This document shows positions 33,809 to 44,170 of a stretch of 64,000 nucleotides of DNA, piece after piece. Where the stretch lies: the NCBI GenBank assembly GCA_001599595.1, contig BCHH01000004.1:1319997-1383996 (forward strand), read 5' to 3'. The position numbers and the translations under genes are program-made. The DNA is from Beverwykella pulmonaria. Its lineage: Eukaryota; Ascomycota; Dothideomycetes; Pleosporales; Melanommataceae. Below the pieces are notes generated by a model. That model was not told the origin of the DNA. It saw nothing but the letters and a program-made list of their open reading frames with translations, and did not search any database. Positions within the stretch are counted from its first letter, which is position 1. Each line of letters starts with the position of its first letter.

Positions 33809-34273
33809 TGAAAGAAGCATCCGATGGATCGGTAGCTAGATTAGCCCAAAAATCAATCAATCAAACTGCCTTTGTAAGCCCAGGACACCATACAGTCCGT
33901 CATATATATCCCTCATAAAAAGCTAATAGGGGGACTTCGAGCATCCTGTCGGCAACACCATTTCTTGTTTCTTCAAACAAGCGTTCCTTGCCGTTCCACA
34001 AAACAATGCAGCACTTCCCAGCCATGCTAGGCTTGAGCGCCTGAATCTTTGTGGTGGAACACTTGGCTAGTCGTGGTGTGCACTTCCTTAGATGAAGCAC
34101 ATTACAAAGCTTCGATCTCTAACTAGATAATACTTGACGATGGCCTCTTGTCGGTGGGCATAACTCCTAGGTGCATCCAACGAGGCCGGTCCATTCGAGT
34201 GCATCCAGGTCGCTCAATTTCAACGAATCTAGGCTAGCGGTTACCAGTTTCTCCACAGAATTCCTCTTCCTTT
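33809..34273. other. Intergenic, contains an LTR fragment
   Basis: No gene. This is the convergent 3' space between the repeat protein and the glycosyltransferase gene. Confidence 0.55.
33873..33917 (+). repeat. Truncated copia-family LTR
   Basis: The first about 45 bases of the LTR (TGTAAGCCCAGGACACCATA, later CATATATATC) are present and the rest is missing. Confidence 0.7.
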
Positions 34274-35497
34274 CTATATCGAGTTTACTAGCTTCCCTCT
34301 CATCGTCGGTTCACACACTGGAAATTCCATCGGCGTGATACTCTTGTCATGCTTAAGGTTGACCTCAGCCCACCTCAACCACCCCGCATACGTTCCCTCC
34401 TTACAATCACTTCCCACGTTCTTCCGCCATAGCATGCCCAAGGTATCCGCCCCAAACAGTTTTGCAGAGAACCCATGGCCCAGTTTCAAGCACCAGCTTT
34501 CCCCGACTACTCTCTGCACCAGCTCCCTTGCCCTCTTTTGATCATCGCTCTCTGCTTCCCCTGCCCTCGGCATCCGCATTTTCAGCAGCTCGAACTCTAG
34601 CGCGCTATTCCAGCCGGTAAGCTGCTCATACAGAAATGCGCCATCCATCATACTCAGCAACCAGGCCTTCTCTTTCACGTATTTTGGACCATCCCAACCA
34701 TCCGCCTCGTCTACCCACCGCTGCGCAGACCCCATGCATTGAATCTGAATCGCGTAGTCTGTCATCGCCTGATCATTGATGACCATTTTCCCCTTCCCTT
34801 CTTCGTCAATTTCAACTTCAGCCGGGACCCGCATCAGCGGCACGTGCCTTACAAGCGGATGGTCGTGCATGCCTGAGGTATTCGTTTTGTCCTCCCAAAG
34901 CTTGAGCAGAATCGCGTGCGCGCGCTTCACAAGTGGATTGTCGCGTCCGCACATGAGTGCGAAGTTTACGATCGATAGCTCGGGCGCATCGCCCATGGTG
35001 AAACCTGCAAAGTCGTAAGGTGATTCCGGATTCGAGATGTGGTCTGTCCAAAGCCAGTTGAGATCACCGAACTGGAGAATTCCGACGTCTAGGTATACAC
35101 CGCCATATTTGAGCAACAGTGGGTAGCGAATTAGGTCGGATGTGTGTTGAGCGGCGTATTCACTATCGAGGGTTCCATATATGAAAGCCTGGGGTACAAC
35201 GGTACAGGATGATGTATCGATGTAGTTGGACACATTGAGGGGCGAGGAAGGTACATTGTCAAGGATGTAGATAGTCCAACCAAGAGGGGCGAAGCGGGAG
35301 TACCAGGCAAGAACATTTCGGAGGAGATATGGTTGGAGGGTCGTGATGCCGGTATGCCAGAATGCGAAGATAGATTTTGATGACGAGGTTGGTGGAGGCG
35401 GTGAAAGGAGGATGGAAGGGATCGGGTCGGAAGCTGAAGGAATTGCGGCGGGCGAAGAAGAAAGTGGGATCGTGTTCGGGATCGAAGGGTATTTCAT
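34274..35497 (-). CDS. Capsular-polysaccharide-synthesis-like glycosyltransferase (GT32-like)
   Basis: A single open frame of 407 residues. FAFWHTGITTLQPYLLRN opens the catalytic domain at about residue 45. HTSDLIRYPLLLKYGG then YLDVGIL (about 140) is the donor-sugar/metal-binding block of Caps_synth/GT32 enzymes. The second Asp of the usual DxD is Gly, which also occurs in fungal relatives. MNDQAM-type and W-rich segments (MDGAFLYEQLTGW) follow. No obvious signal anchor is present in this reading; the N-terminus is Ser/Pro-rich. It probably transfers a sugar to a glycan, with acceptor unknown. Confidence 0.8.
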   Translation of the reverse strand: MKYPSIPNTIPLSSSPAAIPSASDPIPSILLSPPPPTSSSKSIFAFWHTGITTLQPYLLRNVLAWYSRFAPLGWTIYILDNVPSSPLNVSNYIDTSSCTVVPQAFIYGTLDSEYAAQHTSDLIRYPLLLKYGGVYLDVGILQFGDLNWLWTDHISNPESPYDFAGFTMGDAPELSIVNFALMCGRDNPLVKRAHAILLKLWEDKTNTSGMHDHPLVRHVPLMRVPAEVEIDEEGKGKMVINDQAMTDYAIQIQCMGSAQRWVDEADGWDGPKYVKEKAWLLSMMDGAFLYEQLTGWNSALEFELLKMRMPRAGEAESDDQKRARELVQRVVGESWCLKLGHGFSAKLFGADTLGMLWRKNVGSDCKEGTYAGWLRWAEVNLKHDKSITPMEFPVCEPTMRGKLVNSI

Positions 35498-36161
35498 GGC
35501 GGGTGGTTTGATATTAGCGTGGTCTCAATAAATGAGGAAGTCTTCCTTTTCTATAGTGCAAACGACTCAGTTCGACTCATGATGACTATCTCGGATAACC
35601 TTCCGATTCGCTGCACCGATCGGACAGAAATCATGCCTCAGCTTTCATGGGGGCCGCTAATCCGCCGCCTTGTTTGTATCGCACTTTCAACCACTATACT
35701 TACAGCACTTCTTTTCACGAACTTACTTTAAACTATTCCTTCAATCCAAACTTGACCCTGTTCCATAGTCTTGGCATGCGGCACAATAAGAGACCACCAA
35801 CAGCGATGTACATATATTAAGTTATTCTCGACCATGTTCCTTTGATTGTGTCCTTGATTTTTTTATAGATCTGACGAAGATGCACCTTCTGGGATTACCT
35901 CTTGTGCTCATGGAAGAAATTGTACAACAAGGCGTACTTTCGCCTGAATACGAGAAGGGTTTTATAGAGCTACGCAGGATCAAACGTAAGACTTCTATCG
36001 TTGGTCATCATCTAGATCCGGAAAGTGGTTTTTACGATTCGATGAAAATAGCACGGCGGTTTCCGGGTCTTGTAAAGGCTTCACGTACATCGCGGACCAC
36101 TGTTTCTCAGCCCATGCGACTGCGACTAGTCGTGGCGTAGAGTTGCTCAAGCAATATTCTG
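35498..36161. other. Intergenic with one possible gene relic
   Basis: An open frame at 35880-36140 (86 codons, +) starts MHLLGLPLVLMEEIV, recalling the N-terminus of fungal ankyrin-repeat proteins. It continues only weakly and ends early. If real, it is a fragment. Confidence 0.25.
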
Positions 36162-36281
36162 TGTAAGCCACCAGTCACTTCGATGTACCATTGACTACTC
36201 AGTCAGTCTTATATATATCAGCTATATATATCGTATACAGAGTACACATTCTGATACCCTTTGATCCTCACCCTGCTTACA
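36162..36281 (+). repeat. Diverged solo LTR, copia family
   Basis: 120 bp from TGTAAGCCACCAGTCAC to CCCTGCTTACA. The middle and 3' parts (TTGACTACTCAGTCAGTC, GTACACATTCTGATACCC) match the LTR family. The flanking bases do not show a duplication. Confidence 0.85.
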
Positions 36282-37713
36282 GTAACTATAGATTCCGCTT
36301 GGCTTGTTGAATTCAACAGATCGTTTTAGTGTACCAATGCGGTTGTGTGCGTCTACCAAAACTACATGCACTGCCGATTATTGCCTAAGGTTAACATATT
36401 CCACGTCCCATATTGTGTTAATAGCATGAAATACTGTCATTCTTCATGAATTTTCACAGCATCTCTTACGTCTAAAATCTTTATCCGTAACCGCCACGCC
36501 AGCTCGCGAGATCTAAAGCTTCCACTGTCCCGACTGCGCATCTCCAGTTTTTCATAGTCACAATCTTACTAATGTACTTACCAGCCAGCTGAAGTACGAA
36601 AGTCTCTGCAATTCACTTCCCAGCATCTCTCTTCTTGGGATCCTCAATGCCTACTTTGATCTTATTCTTCGTCTCTCCCGTGTTCAAAAGGCTGTAGTGC
36701 ATAGTTGTGTATGACTCTCCACTGTCCACTAAAAGAGCTTCCATGACCTTCTTGTCTTGATGGCGCCTTTCAACAGAAGACTGTATACCCGGACCAATGG
36801 AAAAGGATATTGAGACTAAAGCCATAAATACCCATCGCACCGACGACAATGATATTTGGGTTTCCAATCACCCCGTTGCTTCGAGCCTGGGTAGGGGTAT
36901 CGAGGAGGACTTTCATGGCCTTCTCGCGAATGTCTAGTTGGTCCTGCCCCATCTTGGAATTGAAACTGGGACCGAGTGTGGAGACGACTTCATCAACAAG
37001 CCAACCATTTTCTGCCCCAGAGCGTTAGAAATATCCGAGAGGTTATGTGCGTTTCCTTAGATGACCTGAAGGTATGTGGTTGTCATAGAGGAGACGATAG
37101 CAGTCAGCTTGGATGGGACATGATGGAGGGCGATGCATCGGTGACCGGCAACGGAGGTGTATTTCAGTGCTGAGAGGCCGAAACTGGTCTTCGTATGCGA
37201 GGACATTGATTCGGAGATTTGTCGGCGAATTGAGCTCAGGTGATATAAGGTGTTTTAAAAATGTATGACTGCGATGTCTAAGTGGCGCGGTATAATGGAG
37301 AACCAGAGAAACAAGAGTTCGTAGTCGGATCGATGATGTTTGTGGTGTTCTGGACAAAGGGAAACCTGGTGATGTCGATGAGGTAGTGTCTTGTAACGGT
37401 GTAAGACTTTAGTTCTATTTTCCATTTCTCATACATGCTACCTTGGAGATTCTTTGCATGTGATCCTTTCGCGCCCGAGAGAAATATCCACGGTCTACTC
37501 GGTGTAGTCTCACTGCTGCATGGATATGAGGCAGGCGAGATGCACGTGACTCGGGATAGAATTCCCCCGATTCTAACACAATCCTGCATTACACTAGGCT
37601 CTATCTAGCCTTCGGAACGCGAATAAACAGCGAAAACATACCGAGCCTCAGCATTCACACACCGCAAAGTAGGCGCCCAAACGGATTAACAGCGTCTACT
37701 ACCCGAAAGCAGC
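36282..37713. other. Intergenic; possible decayed minus-strand gene
   Basis: Several short minus-strand frames (36613-36867, 36770-36952, 37043-37357, 37278-37589) have patches of protein-like sequence but shift frame. They may be one broken gene; I could not name it. The right end is the promoter of the Zn2Cys6 regulator. Confidence 0.3.
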
Positions 37714-40451
37714 ATGTCGCAGGTGCCGGCAGTGACGATATCAGGGGCAGTCCCGAGTTCGGGTGCAGTTGCCTCGACATCTACCTCCGACAAAGCCGTG
37801 ACTTCGCTCTCACCTGCCGCCATCTCGCCCTCACCCGCCGCGAATTCATCATCAACACCAGTGCCAGCACGCAAAGTGCGTAGCTGTGCCGTTTGCCGCT
37901 CGCGCAAGGTCCGCTGCGACAAGCAGTCTCCGTGCTCCAATTGCCGGCGTGCCAATATCGCCTGCGTCTCTTCATCGACTGACCGCCCGCCAAGATGGGC
38001 TCGCCGCTACCATGCAGCAGCTTCCAACGGCGCCGCCGCATCCGAGGCACCAGTATCTCAGCAGCTTGACCCGGGCGTCGATAAGGTCATAGACAGGCTG
38101 CGGACCCTCGAGAGCCTGGTCAAAGAGCTGAGTAGCCAGCTCCAAGAGGCTAAGGCAGCGGCTAGTTCGGCCAGTGGTGGCTCTCCTGTGGTTGACATCC
38201 CTGTGAGCTCTATCCACGATGGTGAGCGAGAACATGAGAGGGAAATCTCGCCTGCCGTGAGTACTGGCAGTGTTCAGAATCAGTTCGGCAGGCTGGTCCT
38301 CAAAGACGGCAGCCGCAGCCAGTATGTGAGCAGCGGCTTCTGGTCTCGGGTGAATGACGAGGTATGTTAAGGTAACATTGACATCTCTATCGGATAGATC
38401 GCTGACCTTCATCACAGCTTGATGGACTCAAGATGGACACCCGCGTTCTAGAAGGAGATGAGTCCGACAGTTCAGAGGGTGAGGCATCGCCTCCAAACTC
38501 GACACCGTCTGCACACGAACTTGAGCGGTCTCCTTCAGAATGCCACGCATTTCTCTTTAGACACAACCTGAGCTCTTTCACTCCTGACTCTCATGAGTTC
38601 CACCCACTACCATCGCAAATCCCGTTCCTCCTTGATGTCTTCTCCGAGAACATCAATTTCGTCATCCAGATTGTGCATATGCCAACCATCAGGAAGATGG
38701 TCCGCGATTTGCGCGGCGATTCTACGACACGCCTAACACCATCCAACCAAGCCTTGATGTCCTCAATCTACTACGCTGCCATCACCTCCATGGACGAAGA
38801 CGACGTTATGACCAACTTTGGCTCATCTAAAGCCGATCTCAGTCTCAAGTTCCGGCTTGGCCTGGAGCATGCTCTTGCTGCCGCCAATTTCCTGAAGAAC
38901 CCCAACCTCATTCTAGTCCAGGCTTTCACCCTCTTTGTCTGTCTCGTTCGCCGACACGATAGCCCGAGATTCGTGTGGATGATGACTGGGCTCCTTATCA
39001 GGATGGCGCAGTACCTTGGCTTGCAGCGCGATGGGACCCACTTTGATCACCTGTCCCCTTTCGAAATAGAGATGCGACGAAAGATATGGTGGATGGTGTA
39101 TTTGTTGGATTTGAGAGCTTCAGAGGACCAAGGGACAGACGTGAGTATCGCGAGCGGCAGCTTTGACACGAAGCTCCCTCTGAACATCAACGAAGGTGAC
39201 ATTGACCCTGATACAAAAGAAACACCTGCGGAGCGTGACAGTGTGACCGATATGTCATTCGCTCGCATATACTTGGGGGTGGGCGATCTCACAAGGCAGA
39301 TGATGGCTCCTAGTGTAAGAGATGGCGCGGCAGGCTTCCAGGACCAAAGCCGTCTGTTGAATGAAATGGCCACGAAATTTGAAGAAGGCTTCTTTCCGTA
39401 CACGACCGGGATAATGAATGTTGCATATCAGGTTGGCGTCATCGTTGCCCGGCTCGTCCTAGCTAAGATGGCACTTATCATCTACCTCCCTATCCTCTTC
39501 TCTTCTCCAAGCGAAGAGTTCTCAGACGATATCAGAAACAAGTTACTAGTGTCAGCAATCGAGGTCGCAGAGTACAATCATACGCTCAACGATGAGCAGG
39601 CATACCGGAAATGGCGCTGGGTGTACCAGACGTATACCCATTGGCATGCCATCGTGTTTCTCTTGATCGAAATGTCCCGACGTCCGTGGTCGCCCATCTT
39701 GGAGAGGGCTTGGGTCGCGCTTCATAGCCGCTGGCTATTTCCGTACCAAGCCCCTACGGACAAGAACGGGCGCATCTGGGTTCCTCTCCGGAAGCTGAGG
39801 GACAAAGCACGCAAACACAGAGACGCCGAGCTCATTCGGTTGCGGGCCGATCCGCAGGCTGCTATTGCACTGGAGCTGGAGGACCTGAAGTTGTCCGTGC
39901 CGTCAAGCTCTGGGCCATTCCCTACAGGGTCCGGATCTAGTGTCGACATTTTCCACGGGCGATGGCGCCAGCTTGTAGGCGTACCAGAAGGGACCACCAC
40001 TGGTTCGCTGTCATTTGGGTATTCCGGCGCTGTCCCTCCCGGCCCGGCAATGCATCCACCCTCCACATCTCAGCCCACCGTGGAATCTATCTCCGCCTAC
40101 GGTCCAGGGAATATAGGCTTTAATACAACCTTACAACCAACGTATTTCGACACAAGTGCACAACAGGTTGTTCAAGGACAGGAGAGCACTCACAATGCTG
40201 CAGCCATAACAACCTATCCTAACGAGATGCCATTATGCAATCCAACTTCCACGGCCCATACAGACTGGTCAGACGGACGGAACATGGGACTTGGCTCGGT
40301 TCCCTGGCTCTGGGCTGATGTTGATCCTTCTTTTGATGTTTTCTCCGGCTTGGACGTGGACTTCAATATGGACTCGGGTAGTGAAGTGAACTGGTATAAC
40401 TGGGTTGAATCTGCTAAGGCCATGGAGTGGGACACGGAGCCTTCCAGCTAG
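37714..40451 (+). CDS. Zn2Cys6 fungal-specific transcription factor
   Basis: Exons are 37714-38361 and 38418-40451, with a 56-bp intron (GTATGT..ACAG, phase 0), giving 893 residues. After a Ser/Thr/Ala/Pro-rich N-terminus, the binuclear cluster C58-x2-C61-x6-C68-x5-C74-x2-C77-x6-C84 is complete, with basic residues RSRKVRCDK. A coiled-coil-like dimerisation stretch follows (VIDRLRTLESLVKELSSQLQ, 115-135). The fungal_trans homology domain spans roughly 260-600 (LLIRMAQYLGLQRDG, EIEMRRKIWWMVYLLD). The C-terminal 180 residues are Ser/Pro/Gly-rich with an acidic, aromatic tail suited to activation. It is nuclear. Targets are unknown; the nearest genes are AA9 and transporters. Confidence 0.93.
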
Positions 40452-41260
40452 TCTAGAAATTTTTTTGAGAACATTACCTCGGGCAACTGCTAAATGTGCA
40501 TACTTAGGATTTCGGTTGAGGTGATAAACGCGGAGGCAACTATTTCCACTTCTTCAGGGTTTGTGTCTAGCTACCTTTCCCCTGATGTAATGTCGAATTT
40601 CTCGCCCCGTGTGTTTAGACTATGGGTATTACATATCATACACAATACACATCTTGATACCCTCTGATACCCTCTGCTTAATTTGATAAGCGGGTTTAAG
40701 GTGCAGTCTTTGGCGGGAATTATCGTTCTGTGTATCCCAAACACGTGGTACATATCGACATTCCTACGTTAATGTGAGCTTGAGGTCTGGCCGAATCGCT
40801 GAAGACTCCAGGTTTGAAGTGCAAACATTCCCTCTGGCCCTCAGACACCAGCTTCGTGCTTGGCGATAATTCGTTTACGTTGTGCAGGAATCAAGTTAGG
40901 TCCCCTGCGCACATTATAGCTGATTTCCTGCCCAAATTGACAAGGTGTAGGCATATTGGTAGTGATTGAAGTTGAGGTAGGTGCGTTGGTGAGGGAGGGG
41001 TCTCGCTTAATCAATGAAACTTTCCACGCATAGCTTAATTATACATTTTTCATTCCGGCTTCGGTCGCTTTACTTAGAATTAATGTAAGCTACACTCATA
41101 ACATTTCATTGACTAATAGTACCATGTGGGATGGGGCATTTTTGGCCGCATCCACCAAGGTTTAACGAATGTCGCTAGTATGTGAAGTCCTACTTTCCAC
41201 TCCATGTATTCCTTCAACGCCTTCCAGAATCTCATCCAAAACTCTAACCCCTGCCTCAGT
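40452..41260. other. Intergenic with an LTR fragment
   Basis: No gene. Convergent 3' space of the regulator and the AA9 gene. A TGTAAGC start with ATTGACTAATAGT at about 41083-41120 may be another heavily diverged LTR piece. Confidence 0.45.
40631..40680 (+). repeat. 3' part of a copia-family LTR
   Basis: ACATATCATACACAATACAC followed by ATCTTGATACCCTCTGATACCCTCTGCTTA matches the LTR 3' half, with a small internal duplication of the GATACCCTCT segment. Confidence 0.7.
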
Positions 41261-42102
41261 TCAGCTCGCGGCGGTCCATACCGCTGGACCGGGATATGGG
41301 TAGCTCGTAGCACCGACATATATGTTGAATTTGATACCAGGGTCAGTTCTTGTATACAAGCTCGTTCCAGCAACACCATCCGTCGGGACAACAGTTCCCG
41401 AACCACCAATCTTGAAGTTCATACATTGAGGATACGCCTGAGCACCGTTGTCATTGGAACCGCCATGCAGGGCAATGATCTCATGGCGAACGACATAGTT
41501 TCCCGGGGCGAGGTTGCGGGGAATGACTGCGGACGATGTGAAGTTGTTATTGATCAAGGTATCTGTGACCCAAGTATTGGTCGAAGGAGTGACCATAGCG
41601 GACTGTGAAATCTTGGACCAGCGAAGCGAGGAGGATGACACAGTCGCGCAATCCCCTGTTCCCTGCTGTCAGTATCTTTCACAGGTTCTCCGTGTTCACA
41701 ACCAACCCGGAGTGAAGAAATTGATGTAATGCGAAATCGGTTACCATTGCAGGGCGCGATGTAATTAATGATAGGACCCTTGTGGCTCACCGGCCATGTG
41801 CTCCAGCTGAACTGCACGGTGTCTCCGGCATTTGCACTTGCGTACAGCTTGCCCGCAGTGGCACTCTTGTGACAATTGATATCTGCTGTCTGGAATGAGG
41901 CAGGCTCAACAAAACCTAAGTCCTGGTTTAAGGCGTCCCAACCAGCGGTGACGGGCCGAGTGGCAGCCGTGTAGTAGTACCAGACCGGGTCGGCGCCAGC
42001 GGTCCATTTGGAGTTGATGGAAACGCCGGTGAGCCAGCCATGGGCCACTGCAGGGTCAAAGAGTAGCGCAAGTGCAGGAAGAATGAGGGTGCTGGAGTGC
42101 AT
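41261..42102 (-). CDS. AA9 lytic polysaccharide monooxygenase (former GH61)
   Basis: Exons are 41745-42102 and 41261-41655, with an 89-bp intron (GTAACC..ACAG), giving 250 residues. The signal peptide ends PAVA and is followed directly by His21-Gly, the copper-binding N-terminal His of the histidine brace. HEIIALHGG supplies the second His, and GAQAYPQC is the AA9 Gln-x-Tyr motif with the axial Tyr. No CBM1 or linker follows, so it is a single-domain enzyme. It cleaves cellulose or related beta-glucans oxidatively outside the cell, using Cu and an electron donor such as cellobiose dehydrogenase. The donor and acceptor give C-N-G-D-C across the junction, as expected. Confidence 0.93.
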
Positions 42103-42170
42103 CTTGATGGCAAAGAAACCTGAGTGAGGGAAACTTAGTAGAGGTGAAGAGGTTGCTTACATCTTGGGAG

Positions 42171-42180
42171 AATATATACC
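42171..42180 (-). promoter_or_regulatory. TATA element for the AA9 gene
   Basis: GGTATATATT on the minus strand lies about 70 bases before the ATG. Confidence 0.5.
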
Positions 42181-43161
42181 ACAATGCTGTACCCACGGAA
42201 ACTCTGCTCACATATAAACACGGAGCGTTCGTCCCGAAGTTTTTCTGGTTAGATAAAGGAATAGAATGACCCAGACACACAAGAATTGTGCTTTCAGACC
42301 GGATTCAAGGTGCTGGGAGTATTGAGCCCTGCAGCTTGACCGCTTGAATTGGGAAAGACTGCAGAGAAGCAGTACTGTTTCTCCGTCGAGATTGAAACCA
42401 GGTGTGATGCGGAGAATAATTGAATGAAGATGTAATGAAACATGGATGTTGAACCGGGATGAGATCCCGGCTGAGGTATGCGTTTAATATATTTCCCCCG
42501 GAACTCGAACATGTGGGCCGGTAGTGCAGGCTGAACGACGATATACACAGACAACATTGGACTTATAGTCGGAGTAGAAGTGTTATTCGAGCCTATGACC
42601 GCGATCACGTAAATTCGGCTCTGTCCGCCTTTCCCAGGACTGTGTTGGGAACTGCTACTTTGCGTCTTCGCTAGTCACTCCACCGTGCACACCATATTTC
42701 CACCAATATAGCTTCCTGGGAGGTATGAAGGGCTTATGGTCACAGGATGAAGTCCAAAAACAGCGCCAACCTGGTTTGAGATCACCTCAGCGTATCTTTC
42801 TTATCGGACGACGATGGTTGTACAGCCGCTCAAAGATGAGTCTGGCATGACATGATTTTAGTCTTACTCCTGGCGATGAGCAGTTCAAATAAGACTAAAC
42901 AATATCTTCTACTTTGAAATGACAGAACCTAGGGTAAGGGAGTTTGTAACATTTACATACAATAGGTGGGACTTTTGAGTATTACCTTACAAGAACAACA
43001 GTGCATGCGGGAATGAAAACAGCTTCTCGTGTATTGTAGAAGCGCCAGACACCAAGCAACGGCCCGGTCTTCCTTTTATCCCCTCACGCCTTACTCACTG
43101 CCTCTCACCTCTACCTCTCGTTTCCCATTCCTCTTTGTGCACATCCTGTAGCTTCGAACAT
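42181..43161. other. Intergenic, no gene recognised
   Basis: Upstream sequence of AA9. An open frame at 42294-42608 (-) shows no domain. Confidence 0.45.
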
Positions 43162-43755
43162 TCAGCCATTGAACCATCGAAATGCAGCCATTCCTCCATA
43201 CACACTGACTGCGATTGCTGCAACCGCCACGAGTAATCCTTTCTCCAGCAATGCGTTCTTCTGAATCCTATCCCTATCCTCCACCGCCACCCCGGTCATC
43301 ACCATAACATGCCGATCCAATTCCTGGAGGTACTGGTGGACTTTCTGGAGGTAGTACTCGATGCGTTCTTGTCCTTCTTCCAGGTCTTTGAGGGTGGCCG
43401 AGGGTTTGAGAGAGGGCATACGCGCGGGCCGTGGCCGTGGAACTGAAGAATATGAGTAGAAGCAAGAAATGCGGGAAAGTTTGAACCTACGAGAATGATA
43501 ATCAACAAGGCCGGCCACTGCTCGATCTATCACGGGCTGGTCCATCTCTGGAACTGGGGATGGCGAAGCGAAGTCATGATCCGGAAACTCCTCAATCACG
43601 TTGGCGAGCCGCTTCCTGCGAAGTCGCGAGATATCTGCTCTGAGATTCTCGGGCGGAGATAGAATTGGCCTGGCTGAGGTTTTCTTGGAGTTTGAGTTGC
43701 GCAAAGTGCGTCGAGTGGCCTCGGAGGGCTCCAACGGCTTCGCTTTAGGAGGCAT
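43162..43755 (-). CDS. Small protein with C-terminal membrane span, unknown function
   Basis: From ATG at 43755 the frame codes 197 residues if read through. A typical intron at 43443-43490 (GTAGGT..TCAG, 48 bp, a multiple of three) would shorten it to 181. The N-terminal half is basic and Ser/Pro-rich (MPPKAKPLEPSEATRR). A helical segment, LKDLEEGQERIEYYLQKVHQ, suits a coiled coil. A hydrophobic stretch near the C-terminus (LLVAVAAIAVSVYGGMAAF) with only a short FRWFNG tail suggests a tail-anchored organelle or ER protein. No family is recognised. Earlier in-frame Met codons up to 44103 look like upstream sequence. Confidence 0.65.
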   Translation of the reverse strand: MPPKAKPLEPSEATRRTLRNSNSKKTSARPILSPPENLRADISRLRRKRLANVIEEFPDHDFASPSPVPEMDQPVIDRAVAGLVDYHSRRFKLSRISCFYSYSSVPRPRPARMPSLKPSATLKDLEEGQERIEYYLQKVHQYLQELDRHVMVMTGVAVEDRDRIQKNALLEKGLLVAVAAIAVSVYGGMAAFRWFNG

Positions 43756-44170
43756 GCCTTGAAGATGATGCGGTGGTGAGCGGAAGAGAATTATGCGACG
43801 GATGGGGCTAAATGGGAAATAGGACGATTGAGCAAAGAAGAGGGGATGTTGGAACAAACAGGATATGTGACACAAATAAAACCTATAAAGGACAACAAAG
43901 AAAATGCCAGTAACTCGTTGTGCGAAGAGAAAAGCAAAAGTTCGTGGTCTCCGGAGCAATAGTGCACATTCTGGGCTTGGTTGCATTCCTCGCATGCGCA
44001 CAGCAAATCGCATTCTTTCTAAACTCGCTGTTTGCGCTCCTACAGAGGCTGCGAAAATTGATTGGGTGATCACACGTAGACTATCTAATCTGTTCTTCAA
44101 CATTCTCTATTTCCCACATCTCGTGCAGCCGCAATCTTCTCGTGCCTCCATGCAGGTTTTTTTCAAATGC
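43756..44170. other. Intergenic, no gene recognised
   Basis: Promoter side of the small membrane protein and the 3' end of the permease gene. Confidence 0.5.

Noticed and set aside
33452..33820. Long minus-strand frames (33452-33820, 33466-33765) and a second plus frame across the repeat array
   Set aside because: They arise because the 21-bp unit lacks stops in several frames. Only the plus frame joined to 32988-33305 has a non-repetitive coding exon.
43756..44103. N-terminal extension of the small membrane protein (reading as 313 residues)
   Set aside because: The added part is Phe/Leu/Ser-rich 5' leader-like sequence with no domain, and the later Met starts a typical basic N-terminus.
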